NCBI RefSeq assembly: GCF_003269065.1
Contig: NZ_QLTA01000011.1
Location: forward strand, 52,249-116,248
Source of the DNA: Paracidovorax anthurii
GTDB lineage: Bacteria; Pseudomonadota; Gammaproteobacteria; Burkholderiales; Burkholderiaceae_C
Reading direction: 5' to 3'
DNA length: 64,000 nucleotides
Shown: positions 33,641 through 42,973 of the stretch, piece after piece
Layout of the letters: every line of letters starts with the position of its first letter
Position numbering within the stretch: the first letter of the stretch is position 1
Notes under the pieces: generated by a model
What the model saw: the letters and a program-made list of their open reading frames with translations, nothing else
Told to the model about the DNA's origin: nothing
The model's database searches: none
Program-made: the position numbers and the translations under genes

Positions 33641-34305
33641 GGGGCGATCGCTTCCAGGAGGCGGCAGGAGGGGGTGGCCCAGCCGACGATCCCGCCCTGG
33701 GCGGTGACCATGTCGATGGTGGCCTGCTTGAAGTGAGGGAAATAGCTGGCGGTGCAGTCTTCGAGCAGCAGACAGTCGTAGCCCCGGTCGTTGGCCTCGC
33801 GCATCGAGGTCTGCACGCAGACTTCGGTGGTGACGCCGGTGAAGACCAGCTGCCCGATGCCCCGGCGGCGCAGCCGCGCGTGCAGGCCGGTGGCGTGGAA
33901 CGCGCCCTTGCCGGGCTTGTCGATGACGATCTCGCCCGGCGCGGGCGCGAGGGCTGGCACGATCTGGTTGCCCGGCTCGCCGCGCACCAGGATGCGGCCC
34001 ATGGGCCCGGCATCGCCGATGCGCAGCGCCGGCTGGCCGCGCCGCCGTTTCGCGGGAGGGCAGTCGCTCAGGTCGGGCCGGTGCGATTCGCGGGTGTGCA
34101 CCACCAGGCCGCCGGCGCGGCGCCAGGCGGCGAGCACGGCGGCCAGCGCGGGCACGATGGCCTGCAGGGGCTCCACCCGGTTGCCCAGGGCCTCGCCGAA
34201 GCCGCCGGGCTCGATGAAGTCGCGCTGCATGTCGATGAGCACCAGCGCCGCCCGGGGCAGCGCGAGCGGGAAGGCGCACGGGTGTGCGGGCACATCGGCG
34301 GTCAT
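33637..34305 (-). CDS. Isochorismatase-like cysteine hydrolase, possible triuret hydrolase
   Basis: 222 residues with the Asp-Lys-Cys triad of the family: D25 in [11 protein letters not shown]130 in [10 protein letters not shown] and C163 in [15 protein letters not shown]. It is a diverged paralogue of the BiuH-like protein two genes upstream. Triuret breakdown uses two such enzymes, TrtA then BiuH, followed by AtzF, and all three kinds are present here, so this is the best TrtA candidate. It could also be an ureidoacrylate-type (RutB) enzyme. ATGA overlaps join it to the genes on both sides. Confidence 0.75.
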   Translation of the reverse strand: MTADVPAHPCAFPLALPRAALVLIDMQRDFIEPGGFGEALGNRVEPLQAIVPALAAVLAAWRRAGGLVVHTRESHRPDLSDCPPAKRRRGQPALRIGDAGPMGRILVRGEPGNQIVPALAPAPGEIVIDKPGKGAFHATGLHARLRRRGIGQLVFTGVTTEVCVQTSMREANDRGYDCLLLEDCTASYFPHFKQATIDMVTAQGGIVGWATPSCRLLEAIAP

Positions 34306-35831
34306 GCTGCGCTCCCGCCGGCCATGCAGGTGCCGAGCGTGCGGCGGTCCGCGTCCCGCGCCGCGCATTCGTGCACCACCCGGCCCGCGCTGATGACGGC
34401 CACGCGGTCGGCCAGCTGCAGGATCTCGTCGAGGTCCTCGCTGATCACCAGCACGGCGGCGCCCCGGTTGCGCGCGTCCACGAGGCGGGCGTGGATCTCG
34501 CCGGAGGCCGCGAAGTCGAGCCCGAAGGTGGGGTTGCTCACGAGGATCAGCCGCGCGTCGCCCGAGAGTTCGCGCGCCAGCACCGCGCGCTGCACGTTCC
34601 CGCCGGAGAGGGTGCGGATGGGCGCCTGTTCGCCCGCCGTCTTCACGCGGTACTCGCCGATCCATGCGCGCGCCAGCCGCCGGATGTGGCCCCAGCGCAG
34701 CCAGCCGCAGCGGCTCAGGGGCGGCTCGTCGAACTGGCGCAGGGCCATGTTCTCCGCCACCGACATGTCGGCCACGCAGGCGTTGAGCAGGGGTTCCTCG
34801 GGCAGGCCGCGCACCTGCAGCGCGCGGTTCTGCGCGCGCGTTGCGCGCCAGGCCTGCCCCTGTACGCGCACCTCGCCGCGCAGCCGGGGCCGCTGGCCGG
34901 CGAGGGCCTGCATCAGCTCCTTCTGGCCGTTGCCCGAGACCCCGGCCAGGCCCAGGATCTCGCCGCCGCCCACCGACAGCGAGAGGCCGTCGAGCGCGCG
35001 CTCGCCCCGGTCCCCGGCCACCACGAGGTCGCGGATCTTCAGCACGGGCGCGCCGCCGGTGCCGCCCGGCGCCCGGGCCGGTGGCGCCTTCGGGGCGGCC
35101 GCGGAAGGCCCCACCATCGCCTGCGCGAGCACGTCGGGGGTGGTGCATTCCACCAGCGTGCTCAGGACAAGCCGGCCCCGGCGCAGCACGGACACGTCGT
35201 CCGCATGGGCGCTCACTTCGCGGAACTTGTGGGTGATCAGGAGGATGGCGCACTCGCCCGCGTGGGCCCGCGCGCGCAGCGCGCCCAGCACTTCGTCGGC
35301 CTCGGCCGGGGCGAGCACCGAGGTGGGCTCGTCCAGGATGAGCAGGCGCGGGCGCAGCAGCATCTGCTTGAGGATTTCGAGCTTCTGCTTCTCGCCGGCC
35401 GAGAGGTCGCGCGGCGTGGCGTCCAGGTCGATGCGGAACGGGGCCCTCCGCATGAAGGCCTCCAGCTCCCGGCGCACGGCCTTCCAGTCCACCACGGCGG
35501 GCAGGCCGCCGCGCGCCATGAGCAGGTTCTCGGCCACGGTCATGCCCGGCACGGCCGTGAAGTGCTGGTACACCATGCCGATGCCCAGCTCGCGCGCCAC
35601 GGCGGGCGAGTGGATGTCCTGCTCGCGGCCGCGCAGCAGCACGGAGCCGTCGTCGCAGCGGTGGTAGCCCGCCACTGCCTTGACCAGGGTGCTCTTGCCC
35701 GCGCCGTTCTCGCCGAGCAGCGCGTGCACCGTGCCGGGCCGCACCTTCAGCGACACCGCGTCCAGCGCGAGGACATCGCCGAAGCGCTTCGTGAGCCCGC
35801 AGGTCTCGAGTTCGTATTCGAGGGCGCGCAT
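34302..35831 (-). CDS. ABC transporter ATPase (two ABC domains, BMP/nucleoside type)
   Basis: 509 residues with two fused nucleotide-binding domains. The first has Walker [10 protein letters not shown] near 40-48, signature [11 protein letters not shown] and Walker [10 protein letters not shown]. The second has Walker A-like GVSGNGQKE and signature [12 protein letters not shown] with a degenerate Walker B ([14 protein letters not shown]). This is the layout of YufO/RbsA-like ATPases that work with BMP-family receptors. It serves the permeases at 36563-38565 and the receptor at 38593. Encoded between the two hydrolases in the same operon. Confidence 0.9.
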   Translation of the reverse strand: MRALEYELETCGLTKRFGDVLALDAVSLKVRPGTVHALLGENGAGKSTLVKAVAGYHRCDDGSVLLRGREQDIHSPAVARELGIGMVYQHFTAVPGMTVAENLLMARGGLPAVVDWKAVRRELEAFMRRAPFRIDLDATPRDLSAGEKQKLEILKQMLLRPRLLILDEPTSVLAPAEADEVLGALRARAHAGECAILLITHKFREVSAHADDVSVLRRGRLVLSTLVECTTPDVLAQAMVGPSAAAPKAPPARAPGGTGGAPVLKIRDLVVAGDRGERALDGLSLSVGGGEILGLAGVSGNGQKELMQALAGQRPRLRGEVRVQGQAWRATRAQNRALQVRGLPEEPLLNACVADMSVAENMALRQFDEPPLSRCGWLRWGHIRRLARAWIGEYRVKTAGEQAPIRTLSGGNVQRAVLARELSGDARLILVSNPTFGLDFAASGEIHARLVDARNRGAAVLVISEDLDEILQLADRVAVISAGRVVHECAARDADRRTLGTCMAGGSAA

Positions 35832-35838
35832 GCCGGCC

Positions 35839-36525
35839 TCACAGCGTCTGCAGCGCGGCGATCACGCACGCCGAATCCGAGACCGCGCCGAACACGCCGC
35901 CCTGCATCTGCACCATGCGGATCGCCGCATCGTGGTTGTCCCGGTCGGTGGCGCCCGTGCAGTCGGTCAGCAGCAGGCATTCGAAGCCCCGGTCGTTGGC
36001 CTCGCGCATCGTGGTGTGCACGCACACGTCGGTGGTGATGCCGGTCAGGATCAGGTTGCGGATGCCGCGCGTGTGCAGGATCAGTTCCAGGTCGGTGGCG
36101 CAGAAGGAGCCCTTGCCCGGCTTGTCGATGATGCATTCGCCGGGCAGCGGCTGCAGCTCGGGAATGATCTCCCAGCCCGGCTCGCCGCGCACCAGGATGC
36201 GCCCGCAGGGGCCGGCATCGCCGATGCCCGCGCCGATGCGCCGGGAGCGCCAGCGCTTGTTGGCGGGCAGGTCGGCCAGGTCCGGCCGGTGCCCTTCGCG
36301 CGTGTGGATCACGTGCAGGCCCTTCTCGCGGGCCAGGGCGAGCACCCGGCGGATGGGCCCGATGGGCGCGCGGGTCAGCGACAGGTCGTAGCCCATCGCG
36401 TCCACGTAGCCGCCGATGCCGCAGAAGTCGGTCTGCATGTCGATGACCACCAGCGCGGTGTTGGCGGGTGCGAGGTCGCCGTCGAAAGGCCAGGCGTAGG
36501 GCTGGGCGGGGAGGTGGAGGCTCAT
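35839..36525 (-). CDS. biuH: Biuret hydrolase (isochorismatase-like), probable
   Basis: 228 residues. Triad D29 ([11 protein letters not shown]), K135 ([10 protein letters not shown]), C168 ([15 protein letters not shown]). Long stretches such as [31 protein letters not shown] and [16 protein letters not shown] agree closely with Rhizobium BiuH as I remember it. BiuH converts biuret to allophanate, which the downstream allophanate hydrolase would consume. The start is the ATG at 36525; an in-frame TTG eight codons earlier is less likely. It follows the second permease by 37 bases. Confidence 0.85.
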   Translation of the reverse strand: MSLHLPAQPYAWPFDGDLAPANTALVVIDMQTDFCGIGGYVDAMGYDLSLTRAPIGPIRRVLALAREKGLHVIHTREGHRPDLADLPANKRWRSRRIGAGIGDAGPCGRILVRGEPGWEIIPELQPLPGECIIDKPGKGSFCATDLELILHTRGIRNLILTGITTDVCVHTTMREANDRGFECLLLTDCTGATDRDNHDAAIRMVQMQGGVFGAVSDSACVIAALQTL

Positions 36526-36562
36526 GGGGCTTGTCCGGTGGGAGGGCAAAGGGTGTGGGGCG

Positions 36563-37483
36563 TCAGCCGCGGGCGTTCAGCTCGGCCGGCGCGCCGCGCT
36601 GGACGCGGCCGGGCCGGCAGGTGAACACCAGGATGAGCAGGGTCAGCGCGTAGGGCAGGGCGTTGAAGAGGTAGTAGTGGCCGGCGATGCCCGCCGACTG
36701 CAGCGCCGGCCCGAGGGCGCCCGCGCCGCCGAACAGCAGCGCGGTCCCCAGGCAGGCCAGCGGCCGCCAGCGCGCGAAGATGACCAGCGCCACGGCGATC
36801 AGGCCCTGGCCGCTGGAGAGCCCTTCGTTCCAGCTGCCCGGGTAGTAGAGCGAGAGCGACGCGCCGCCCAGGCCCGCGATGGCGCCGCCGGCCGTGGTGG
36901 CGGCCGCGCGCACCCAGGTGACCGACGTGCCCAGCGCCCGGGCCGCGTCCGAGGAGTCGCCCACCATGCGCACGACCAGCCCCCAGCGGGTGCGCGCGAA
37001 GGCCCAGGCCATCACGGCCGCCAGCACCGCGCCGAGCGGAAAGAGCGGGTTGAGCTCCAGCGCGGAGCGCACCGCCGGCGAATCGCTCCACCCGCCCAGC
37101 GGCAGGGACGGCAGGCCCGGCGCCTGCGGCTGGATGAGCGGCTTGCCCCAGTAGAAGGCGAGCCCGGTGCCCAGCATCATGACGGCGATGCCCATGGCGA
37201 TGTCGCTGACCCGCCGCAGCGCGCACGCCAGGCCGTGCAGCAGCGCCAGCAGCGCGCCCGCGGCCGAGGCGGCGGCCACGCCCAGCCAGGGCGAGCCGCT
37301 GAGGTAGGCCGTGCCGAAGGCCGCCATGGCCGAGAAGACCAGCACGCCCTCCAGCCCGAGGTGGATGCGCCCGGCCTTCTCCGTGAGGCATTCGCCCAGG
37401 CTGACGAAGAGGAACGGCGTACCGACCCGGATGGCGCCCGCCAGGACGGCCGGCAGCACGGAGGCGAGGAGGTCGGGGGTCAT
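36563..37483 (-). CDS. ABC transporter permease 2 (BMP/nucleoside type)
   Basis: 306 residues with 8-9 hydrophobic helices and the BPD_transp_2 signature [19 protein letters not shown] near 28-46, a hallmark of the second permease of nucleoside-like importers (YufQ/NupQ). It overlaps the first permease gene by 4 bases (ATGA) and precedes the BiuH-like gene. With its partner it forms the inner-membrane channel for the operon's nitrogen-rich substrate. Confidence 0.9.
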   Translation of the reverse strand: MTPDLLASVLPAVLAGAIRVGTPFLFVSLGECLTEKAGRIHLGLEGVLVFSAMAAFGTAYLSGSPWLGVAAASAAGALLALLHGLACALRRVSDIAMGIAVMMLGTGLAFYWGKPLIQPQAPGLPSLPLGGWSDSPAVRSALELNPLFPLGAVLAAVMAWAFARTRWGLVVRMVGDSSDAARALGTSVTWVRAAATTAGGAIAGLGGASLSLYYPGSWNEGLSSGQGLIAVALVIFARWRPLACLGTALLFGGAGALGPALQSAGIAGHYYLFNALPYALTLLILVFTCRPGRVQRGAPAELNARG

Positions 37484-38565
37484 GCCGCGCTCCCGGCCGC
37501 GGCGGGCGTGGTGGTGGCGGGCTGCGGGCTGCGGGCGCGCAGGACGCGGCCCCGCAGCGACTCGGCCGCGAGGATCAGCACGAAGGCGAAGCCCAGCAGC
37601 ACCTGCACCGCGGCATCGGGCAACCCCAGCCGGCGCTGCAGCAGGCTGCCGGCCGCGCCGAAGCCGCCCAGCAGGATGGCCATGGGCACGATGGCCAGCG
37701 GCTGGTGGCGTGCGGCGAAGCTCACCAGGATGCCCGTGTAGCCCAGGCCGGCGATCACCGCCGCGTTGGCGGTGGTGTGCACGGCGGCGACCTCGATGCC
37801 CCCGGCCAGCCCGGCCGCCGCGCCGCCCAGCGCGCAGGCGACCAGGATCAGCCGCGTGGCGGGCAGACCGACCAGGCCCGCGGCCCGCGCATTGCCGCCG
37901 ACCACGCGCGTGGCGAACCCGTGGGTGGTGCACGACAGCCACAGCGCCGCCGCCAGGCAGGCGCCCACGCCCCAGGCCAGGCCCCAGTGCACGTCGGTGC
38001 CGCCGATGGGGCCGATGAGCCAGCCGGGGTCCAGCGGCACGGTGGAGGGCTTGTTCAGGCTCGCCGGGTCGCGCAGGGGGCCCTCCACCACGTGCTTGAA
38101 CACGTTGATGGCCACGTAGGACAGCAGCAGGCTGCCGATGGTCTCGTGGATTCCGCGCCATTGCCGCAGCGCGCCGGCCAGCGCGATCCAGGCGGCGCCC
38201 GCGGCGGCGGCGGCCAGCAGCACCAGCGCCGTGCCCGCGATCCCCGGGGGCAGGGGCACCGCGCGCGGCAGCGCGGCGCAGGCCAGCGCGCCCAGCACCA
38301 GCGCGCCCTCGCCGCCGATGACGGTGAGCCCGGCGCGCGCCGGGATCGCCACGCACAGGGCGGTGAGCATCAGCGGCGCGGCGCGCAGCAGCGTGTTCTG
38401 GAACGAGAACGCATCGCCGAAGGCCCCGAGGAACAGCAGCCGCCAGACCTCCACGGGGTCGTGGCCCGCCACGGCGGTGAACAGGCCGAACAGCAGCAGG
38501 GCGCCCAGGATGGCGAGGAGAGGCAGCAGCGCGGCTTCCGCCGCCGCGGCGATGCGTGGGTTCAT
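37480..38565 (-). CDS. ABC transporter permease 1 (BMP/nucleoside type)
   Basis: 361 residues, about 9-10 membrane helices, of the BPD_transp_2 family. The conserved ARAGLTVIGGEGALVLG stretch lies near 76-92 and IHETIGSLLLSYVAINVF near 138-155. It begins 27 bases after the receptor gene. Pairs with the permease encoded immediately downstream. Confidence 0.9.
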   Translation of the reverse strand: MNPRIAAAAEAALLPLLAILGALLLFGLFTAVAGHDPVEVWRLLFLGAFGDAFSFQNTLLRAAPLMLTALCVAIPARAGLTVIGGEGALVLGALACAALPRAVPLPPGIAGTALVLLAAAAAGAAWIALAGALRQWRGIHETIGSLLLSYVAINVFKHVVEGPLRDPASLNKPSTVPLDPGWLIGPIGGTDVHWGLAWGVGACLAAALWLSCTTHGFATRVVGGNARAAGLVGLPATRLILVACALGGAAAGLAGGIEVAAVHTTANAAVIAGLGYTGILVSFAARHQPLAIVPMAILLGGFGAAGSLLQRRLGLPDAAVQVLLGFAFVLILAAESLRGRVLRARSPQPATTTPAAAGSAA

Positions 38566-38592
38566 GCGGGGGCTCCAGGGGGCGCGGGGCCG

Positions 38593-39714
38593 TCAGACGC
38601 GGCCGATCACGCCCTCGACGAGGTAGTTCATCGACTCCAGTTCGATGGCCGTCTGGGCGAGCGTGCGGCCCTTGGCGATGACCACCTTGCCGGTGTTGTC
38701 CCGGATCTCGCCCGAGAAGATGCTGAACTCGCCCCGGAGCATGCGGGCCTTGATGTCGTCGGCGTTCTTGCGCGCGGCGGCGTCCACCATCGCGCCGTAG
38801 GCCGAGGTCTTCACGAAGCCTTCCTTCAGGCCGCCGCGGATGAAGTTCGGGTGGGGCTTGCCGGTGCGCAGGGCCTCCACCATGGCGGTGACGGGCGTGA
38901 TCCAGTTCCATTCCGCGCCCGTGAGATAGGCCTGGGGCGCGAGCCGGGACTGGTCGGCGTGGTAGCCGCAGACGAAGCGGCCCCGGCGCGCCGCCGTCTC
39001 GACGATGACCTTGGGCGAGTCCACGTGCATCGTGAGCACGTCCACGCCCTGGTCGGCGAGGCTGTTGGCGGCCTCGGCCTCCTTCACCGGCAGCGACCAG
39101 TCGCCCGTGAAGATCACCGTGGTGGTGATGGCCGGGTTCACCGAGCGCGCGCCCAGGGTGAAGGCGTTGATGTTGCGCAGCACCTGCGGAATGGGCTTGG
39201 CGGCGATGAAGCCCAGCTTGCGCGAGCGGCTCATGTGGCCTGCGACCACGCCGTTGAGGTACTGGCCCTCGTCGATGTAGCCGAAATAGCTGCCCGTGTT
39301 GGCCGGGTGCTTGCCCTGGGTCCAGAGGCCGCCGCAGTGCGCGAACCGGATGCCGGGGTTGCGCTGCGCCACGGCCAGCACGTGCGGATCGAAATAGCCG
39401 AACGAGGTGGGAAAGAGCAGCGCCGCGCCGTCCTGCGAGATCATGCCCTGCATGCTGCGCTGCACGGCCTGCGTCTCGGGGACGTTCTCCTCCTCGATGA
39501 CCTTGATGCCGGGCAGCTTCCTCAGCGCGGCGGCCGATTCCGCGTGCGCCTGGTTGTAGCCGTAGTCGTCGCGCGGCCCGACGTAGAGGAAACCGACCAT
39601 CAGCGGCGCCTGCGCGGCCGCCGCCGGCCGGGGCCATCCGCCGGCGAGCAGGCCGGCGCCGAGGGCGCCGGTGCCCAGAAGAAGCTCGCGGCGGTTCCAT
39701 TGATCCTTGTGCAT
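38593..39714 (-). CDS. BMP-family substrate-binding protein, Tat-type signal
   Basis: 373 residues. The N-terminus MHKDQWNRRELLLGTGALGAG carries a twin-arginine motif, hydrophobic core and an AAA cleavage region near 35, so export is likely by Tat. The mature protein is a basic-membrane-protein type receptor (VGFLYVGPRDDYGYNQAHAE; IISQDGAALLFPTSFGYFD-like middle; NYLVEGVIGRV end). Such receptors bind nucleosides or related ureides. First gene of the nine-gene operon; AGAGG precedes the ATG at 39714. Confidence 0.9.
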   Translation of the reverse strand: MHKDQWNRRELLLGTGALGAGLLAGGWPRPAAAAQAPLMVGFLYVGPRDDYGYNQAHAESAAALRKLPGIKVIEEENVPETQAVQRSMQGMISQDGAALLFPTSFGYFDPHVLAVAQRNPGIRFAHCGGLWTQGKHPANTGSYFGYIDEGQYLNGVVAGHMSRSRKLGFIAAKPIPQVLRNINAFTLGARSVNPAITTTVIFTGDWSLPVKEAEAANSLADQGVDVLTMHVDSPKVIVETAARRGRFVCGYHADQSRLAPQAYLTGAEWNWITPVTAMVEALRTGKPHPNFIRGGLKEGFVKTSAYGAMVDAAARKNADDIKARMLRGEFSIFSGEIRDNTGKVVIAKGRTLAQTAIELESMNYLVEGVIGRV

Positions 39715-39780
39715 GGGTTGACCTCTTGGGTTGGAGAGACGGGGCCGGGCGGATGGCGTGCGTGCCATCTGGAAAACGAA

Positions 39781-39804
39781 CTTGTATTCAAGTTGAAATT
39801 CAAG
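39781..39804. promoter_or_regulatory. Adjacent palindromes upstream of the biuret-type operon
   Basis: CTTGTATTCAAG (39781-39792) and TTGAAATTCAA (39793-39803) are side-by-side inverted repeats in an A/T-rich island, 67-90 bases before the receptor start. They are likely operators, most plausibly for the GntR regulator at the operon's far end. The remaining part of the 350-base gap up to 40064 holds the hexanucleotide repeat and nothing else I can see. Confidence 0.45.
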
Positions 39805-40000
39805 AATGCATATCTCATGCCATGGTGGGCGGGGCGGCGTTTCAGAGGAGGGCCCGCCCGCGGCGGGCCGGCCGCCGTTCCGCGCTGGTGCGGCGGCGCC
39901 CTGGTTCCGGTCGCGGCGGGGCCGGGCATGCACCATCCGGGGGATCGGGGGTTTCCCGGGGCCTCGGGCCGTGGGGCCCTGAGTCCCTAGAATCATTTCC

Positions 40001-40038
40001 GCCCCCGCCCCCGCCCCCGCCCCCGCCCCCGCCCCCCG
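40001..40038 (+). repeat. Tandem GCCCCC repeat, six units
   Basis: Six consecutive GCCCCC units (the last with an extra C) end 26 bases before the ATG of the response regulator, immediately before its AGGAG site. Such tracts can change length by slippage and alter promoter or leader spacing. Confidence 0.8.
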
Positions 40039-40064
40039 CTTTGCAAAACCAGGAGACTCCCCCC

Positions 40065-40739
40065 ATGCGCATCCTCATCGCCGAAGACGACCAGGTGCTG
40101 GCCGACGGCCTGCTGCGCACGCTGCGCGGCTCGGGGGCCGTGGTGGACCATGTGGCCAGCGGCGGCGAGGCCGACGCCGCGCTCATGACCACGCAGGAGT
40201 TCGACCTGCTGATCCTCGACCTGGGCCTGCCGCGCCTGCACGGCCTGGAGGTGCTCAAGCGCCTGCGCGGCCGGGGCTCGGCGCTGCCGGTGCTGATCCT
40301 CACGGCCGCCGACAGCGTGGAGGAGCGCGTCAAGGGCCTGGACTACGGCGCCGACGACTACATGGCCAAGCCGTTCTCGCTGCAGGAGCTGGAGGCGCGC
40401 GTGCGCGCGCTCACGCGGCGCGGCATGGGCGCCACCAGCAGCACCATCCGCCACGGCCCGCTGGTGTACGACCAGGCCGGCCGCATGGCCACCATCGACG
40501 GCAAGCTCGTGGAGCTGTCGGCGCGCGAGCTCGGCCTGCTGGAGGTGCTGCTGCAGCGCGTCGGCCGCCTCGTGAGCAAGGAGCAGCTCGTGGAGCGCCT
40601 GTGCGAATGGGGCGAGGAGGTGAGCAACAACGCCATCGAGGTGTACATCCACCGGCTGCGCAAGAAAATCGAGCGCGGCCCGATCCGCATCGCCACCGTG
40701 CGCGGGCTCGGGTACTGCCTGGAGAAGGTCGCGGCCTAG
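40065..40739 (+). CDS. OmpR-family response regulator (TctD/QseB-like)
   Basis: 224 residues: receiver with acidic EDD at 7-9, phospho-acceptor D52 (ILDLGLPRLHG), T80 and K102 (AKPFS), then a winged-helix trans_reg_C domain (about 125-220) ending in IHRLRKKIE and TVRGLGYCLEK. The partner kinase gene starts 94 bases downstream, after a family B repeat. In Comamonadaceae TctD/TctE often control tricarboxylate uptake, but no tctCBA genes are adjacent; the Bug receptor at 46227 is 4 kb away. Confidence 0.87.
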   Translation: MRILIAEDDQVLADGLLRTLRGSGAVVDHVASGGEADAALMTTQEFDLLILDLGLPRLHGLEVLKRLRGRGSALPVLILTAADSVEERVKGLDYGADDYMAKPFSLQELEARVRALTRRGMGATSSTIRHGPLVYDQAGRMATIDGKLVELSARELGLLEVLLQRVGRLVSKEQLVERLCEWGEEVSNNAIEVYIHRLRKKIERGPIRIATVRGLGYCLEKVAA

Positions 40740-40790
40740 ATTGCTACTGTTTTCGTAGCTAACAACGCAGCAAGGACGACGACATGAAAG
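40739..40790 (+). repeat. Family B repeat copy, between regulator and kinase genes
   Basis: GATTGCTACTGTTTTCGTAG then CTAACAACGCAGCAAGGACG and ACGACATG: a diverged copy of the elements at 22101 and 46007, inserted between two genes that would normally be joined. Confidence 0.55.
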
Positions 40791-40833
40791 CAAGAATGCT
40801 CCAAAGAGGCGTTGCGGGCCGCCCCCGCGGACG

Positions 40834-42300
40834 GTGGCGGCCTTGAAGATCTTCCAGCGCGAGCAGCGCTCCCTCTTCGGGGAGATCCTGGACTGGATGC
40901 TCACCCCGCTGCTGCTGCTGTGGCCCGTGAGCCTGGCCCTCACCTGGCTGGTGGCGCAGGGGCTGGCCAACAAGCCGTTCGACCGCGCGCTCGAATACAA
41001 CGCCCACGCGCTCGCGCAGCTGGTCACCGTGCATGACGACCGTGCGCAGTTCAACCTGCCGCAGCCCGCCAGCGAGATCCTGCGCGCCGACGAGTCCGAC
41101 ATCGTCTATTACCAGGTGCTGGGCCCGCAGGGCGAATTCCTCTCGGGCGAGCGCGACCTGCCGCGCCCCGCGTCCCCGGAGGACGACCGCCCGCTCTCGG
41201 GCCTGGTGCGGCTGCGTGACGCGGAGCTGCGCGGCATCGAGATCCGCGTGGCCGCGATCTGGGTGCGCCTGCCGCTGCCGGGCGCGCCGGCCGCGCTGGT
41301 GCAGGTGGCCGAGACGCGCGAGAAGCGCAGCGTGCTCGCCACCGAGATCATCAAGGGCGTGATGCTGCCGCAGTTCGTGATCCTGCCGCTGGCGGTGCTG
41401 CTGGTGTGGCTGGCGCTCGCGCGCGGCATCCAGCCGCTGCACCGGCTGGAGGAGCGCATCCGCGCGCGCCGGCCCGACGACCTCTCCCCGCTGGACCACA
41501 GGGCCGTGCCGCTGGAGGTGGCGCCGCTGGTCGATTCGGTGAACGACCTGCTGCGCCGCCTGCAGGATTCGCTGGCCACGCAAAAGCGTTTCCTCGCCGA
41601 TGCCGCGCACCAGCTCAAGACGCCGCTCGCGGGGCTGCGCATGCAGGCCGACCTCGCGCAGCGGGAAGGCACGAGCACCGACGAGCTCAAGCGCTCGCTG
41701 CAGCAGATCGGCCGCGCAAGCATCCGCGCCACGCACACCGTCAACCAGCTCCTCGCGCTGGCGCGCGCCGAGGCCGGCGGCGCGGCGCTGGCCCGCCAGC
41801 CGGTGGATCTGGCGCGCGTGGTGCGCGAGGCGGTGCGCGACTGCGTGCCGCGCGCGCTCGACCGGCACATCGACCTGGGCTACGAGGGCGCCGAGCCGGC
41901 CGACGCGGGCGTGTGGGTGGACGGCAACCCCACCCTGCTCAAGGAGCTGGCGCGCAACCTGCTGGACAACGCCATCAACTACACGCCCTCCAGCAGCGCG
42001 CGGCCCGGCGTGGTCACGGCGCGCGTGCTGGCCGACCGCTTCGGCCGCGTGGTGGTGCTGCAGGTGGAGGACTCGGGCCCCGGCGTGCCCGAGGCGGAGC
42101 GCGATCTGGTCTTCCAGCCTTTCTACCGCGCACTGGGCACCGACGCCGACGGCTCGGGCCTGGGCCTGCCCATCGTGCTGGAGATCGCGCGCCAGCACGG
42201 CGCGGCCGTGCGGCTGGACGACGCGCACCCCGGCCACGTGCCGCCGGGCGCGTGCTTCTCGGTGCGCTTTCCGGCGCGGGCCGAAGCCGTGGCCCCCTGA
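40834..42300 (+). CDS. Sensor histidine kinase (TctE/QseC-like)
   Basis: 488 residues. Two membrane helices (about 25-45 and 168-192) flank a 2CSK_N-type periplasmic domain. HAMP-like segment near 192-245, H-box with H259 in ADAAHQLKTPLAG, and N-box (ARNLLDNAINYTP), G1 (VEDSGPGVP), G2 (DGSGLGLPIV) boxes follow. It phosphorylates the regulator encoded upstream. The start is the GTG at 40834; the ATG at 40783 is in a frame that ends at once, so a non-ATG start is needed. Confidence 0.87.
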   Translation: MAALKIFQREQRSLFGEILDWMLTPLLLLWPVSLALTWLVAQGLANKPFDRALEYNAHALAQLVTVHDDRAQFNLPQPASEILRADESDIVYYQVLGPQGEFLSGERDLPRPASPEDDRPLSGLVRLRDAELRGIEIRVAAIWVRLPLPGAPAALVQVAETREKRSVLATEIIKGVMLPQFVILPLAVLLVWLALARGIQPLHRLEERIRARRPDDLSPLDHRAVPLEVAPLVDSVNDLLRRLQDSLATQKRFLADAAHQLKTPLAGLRMQADLAQREGTSTDELKRSLQQIGRASIRATHTVNQLLALARAEAGGAALARQPVDLARVVREAVRDCVPRALDRHIDLGYEGAEPADAGVWVDGNPTLLKELARNLLDNAINYTPSSSARPGVVTARVLADRFGRVVVLQVEDSGPGVPEAERDLVFQPFYRALGTDADGSGLGLPIVLEIARQHGAAVRLDDAHPGHVPPGACFSVRFPARAEAVAP

Positions 42301-42305
42301 CGCCC

Positions 42306-42339
42306 AAAAGAAAAAGCCCGCGCCGGGGTGGCGCGGGCT
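42306..42339 (-). terminator. Intrinsic terminator for the first DUF4148 gene
   Basis: On the minus strand AGCCCGCGCC pairs with GGCGCGGGCT (10-bp perfect stem, 5-base loop) and is followed by TTTTTCTTTT. It lies about 50 bases past the stop of the gene at 42391 and faces the kinase gene from the other side. Confidence 0.8.
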
Positions 42340-42390
42340 GGAGGTGAAGGGGGCCCGGTATCAGCGGACTCCGCCTGCGCGCGGGGCGCG

Positions 42391-42756
42391 TCAGTTGGTC
42401 ATGGGCACGGTGCCGTGCTCGTACATCGAGGCCACGGCGCTCACGTCGCCGCCCAGGCGGCGCACCTCGGCCACGTACTCGGGGCCGCTGCGCAGGCGCT
42501 GGTACTCGGCCAGGCGCTCCTGGTACATCGGGTCATTGGAGACCGAGCGGTCGCCCATCTCGTACTTGTCCAGGCCGGCCTTCTTCCACAGGTTCCCGTC
42601 GGCGATCACCTCGGCGCGCGAGAGCGGCTGCTGGTCCTGCTGCGAAGCCACGGGCGCGGGGCCGCCCCAGTCTTCCTGCGACACAGGGGCCGCCGTGGCG
42701 GCGCCGGCGCTGGCAAATGCGAGGGTGGCGATGGCGATCAGATGCTTGCGGTTCAT
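42391..42756 (-). CDS. DUF4148 secreted protein, paralogue 1
   Basis: 121 residues. A Sec signal peptide (MNRKHLIAIATLAFASAGAA, cleavage near 22) is followed by a short polar domain typical of DUF4148: LSRAEVIADGNLWKKAGLDKY and LAEYQRLRSGPEYVAEVRRL. Probably periplasmic; function unknown, though genes of this kind are often induced by stress or two-component systems. A paralogue lies immediately upstream on the same strand, and a terminator follows. Confidence 0.85.
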   Translation of the reverse strand: MNRKHLIAIATLAFASAGAATAAPVSQEDWGGPAPVASQQDQQPLSRAEVIADGNLWKKAGLDKYEMGDRSVSNDPMYQERLAEYQRLRSGPEYVAEVRRLGGDVSAVASMYEHGTVPMTN

Positions 42757-42848
42757 GGCGATCAATCCTTTCTTCGTCTTGGAACGTGCAACACGCCGGA
42801 TTGCGTGCTGCATGGGAAGTCAGTTTGCGCCGCCCGGCGCCCGCTGCC

Positions 42849-42862
42849 TGTGCGAAATCGCA
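42849..42862. promoter_or_regulatory. Operator-like motif of DUF4148 gene 1
   Basis: TGTGCGAAATCGCA, containing TGCGA-AA-TCGCA, lies 93 bases upstream of the start at 42756. A near-identical palindrome is found at the same distance upstream of the paralogue (43420-43437). The rest of the 217-base gap shows nothing further. Confidence 0.45.
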
Positions 42863-42973
42863 GGGATTCGTGTAGGTCTGTTTCCGACGCCGCTGTGCTC
42901 CCGGGGGCGCCGCGGCGTGGGATAACAGGTCGTTGCAGACTTGGTTGCCAGGGGGCGGCCGGCAGGGCGGCGA

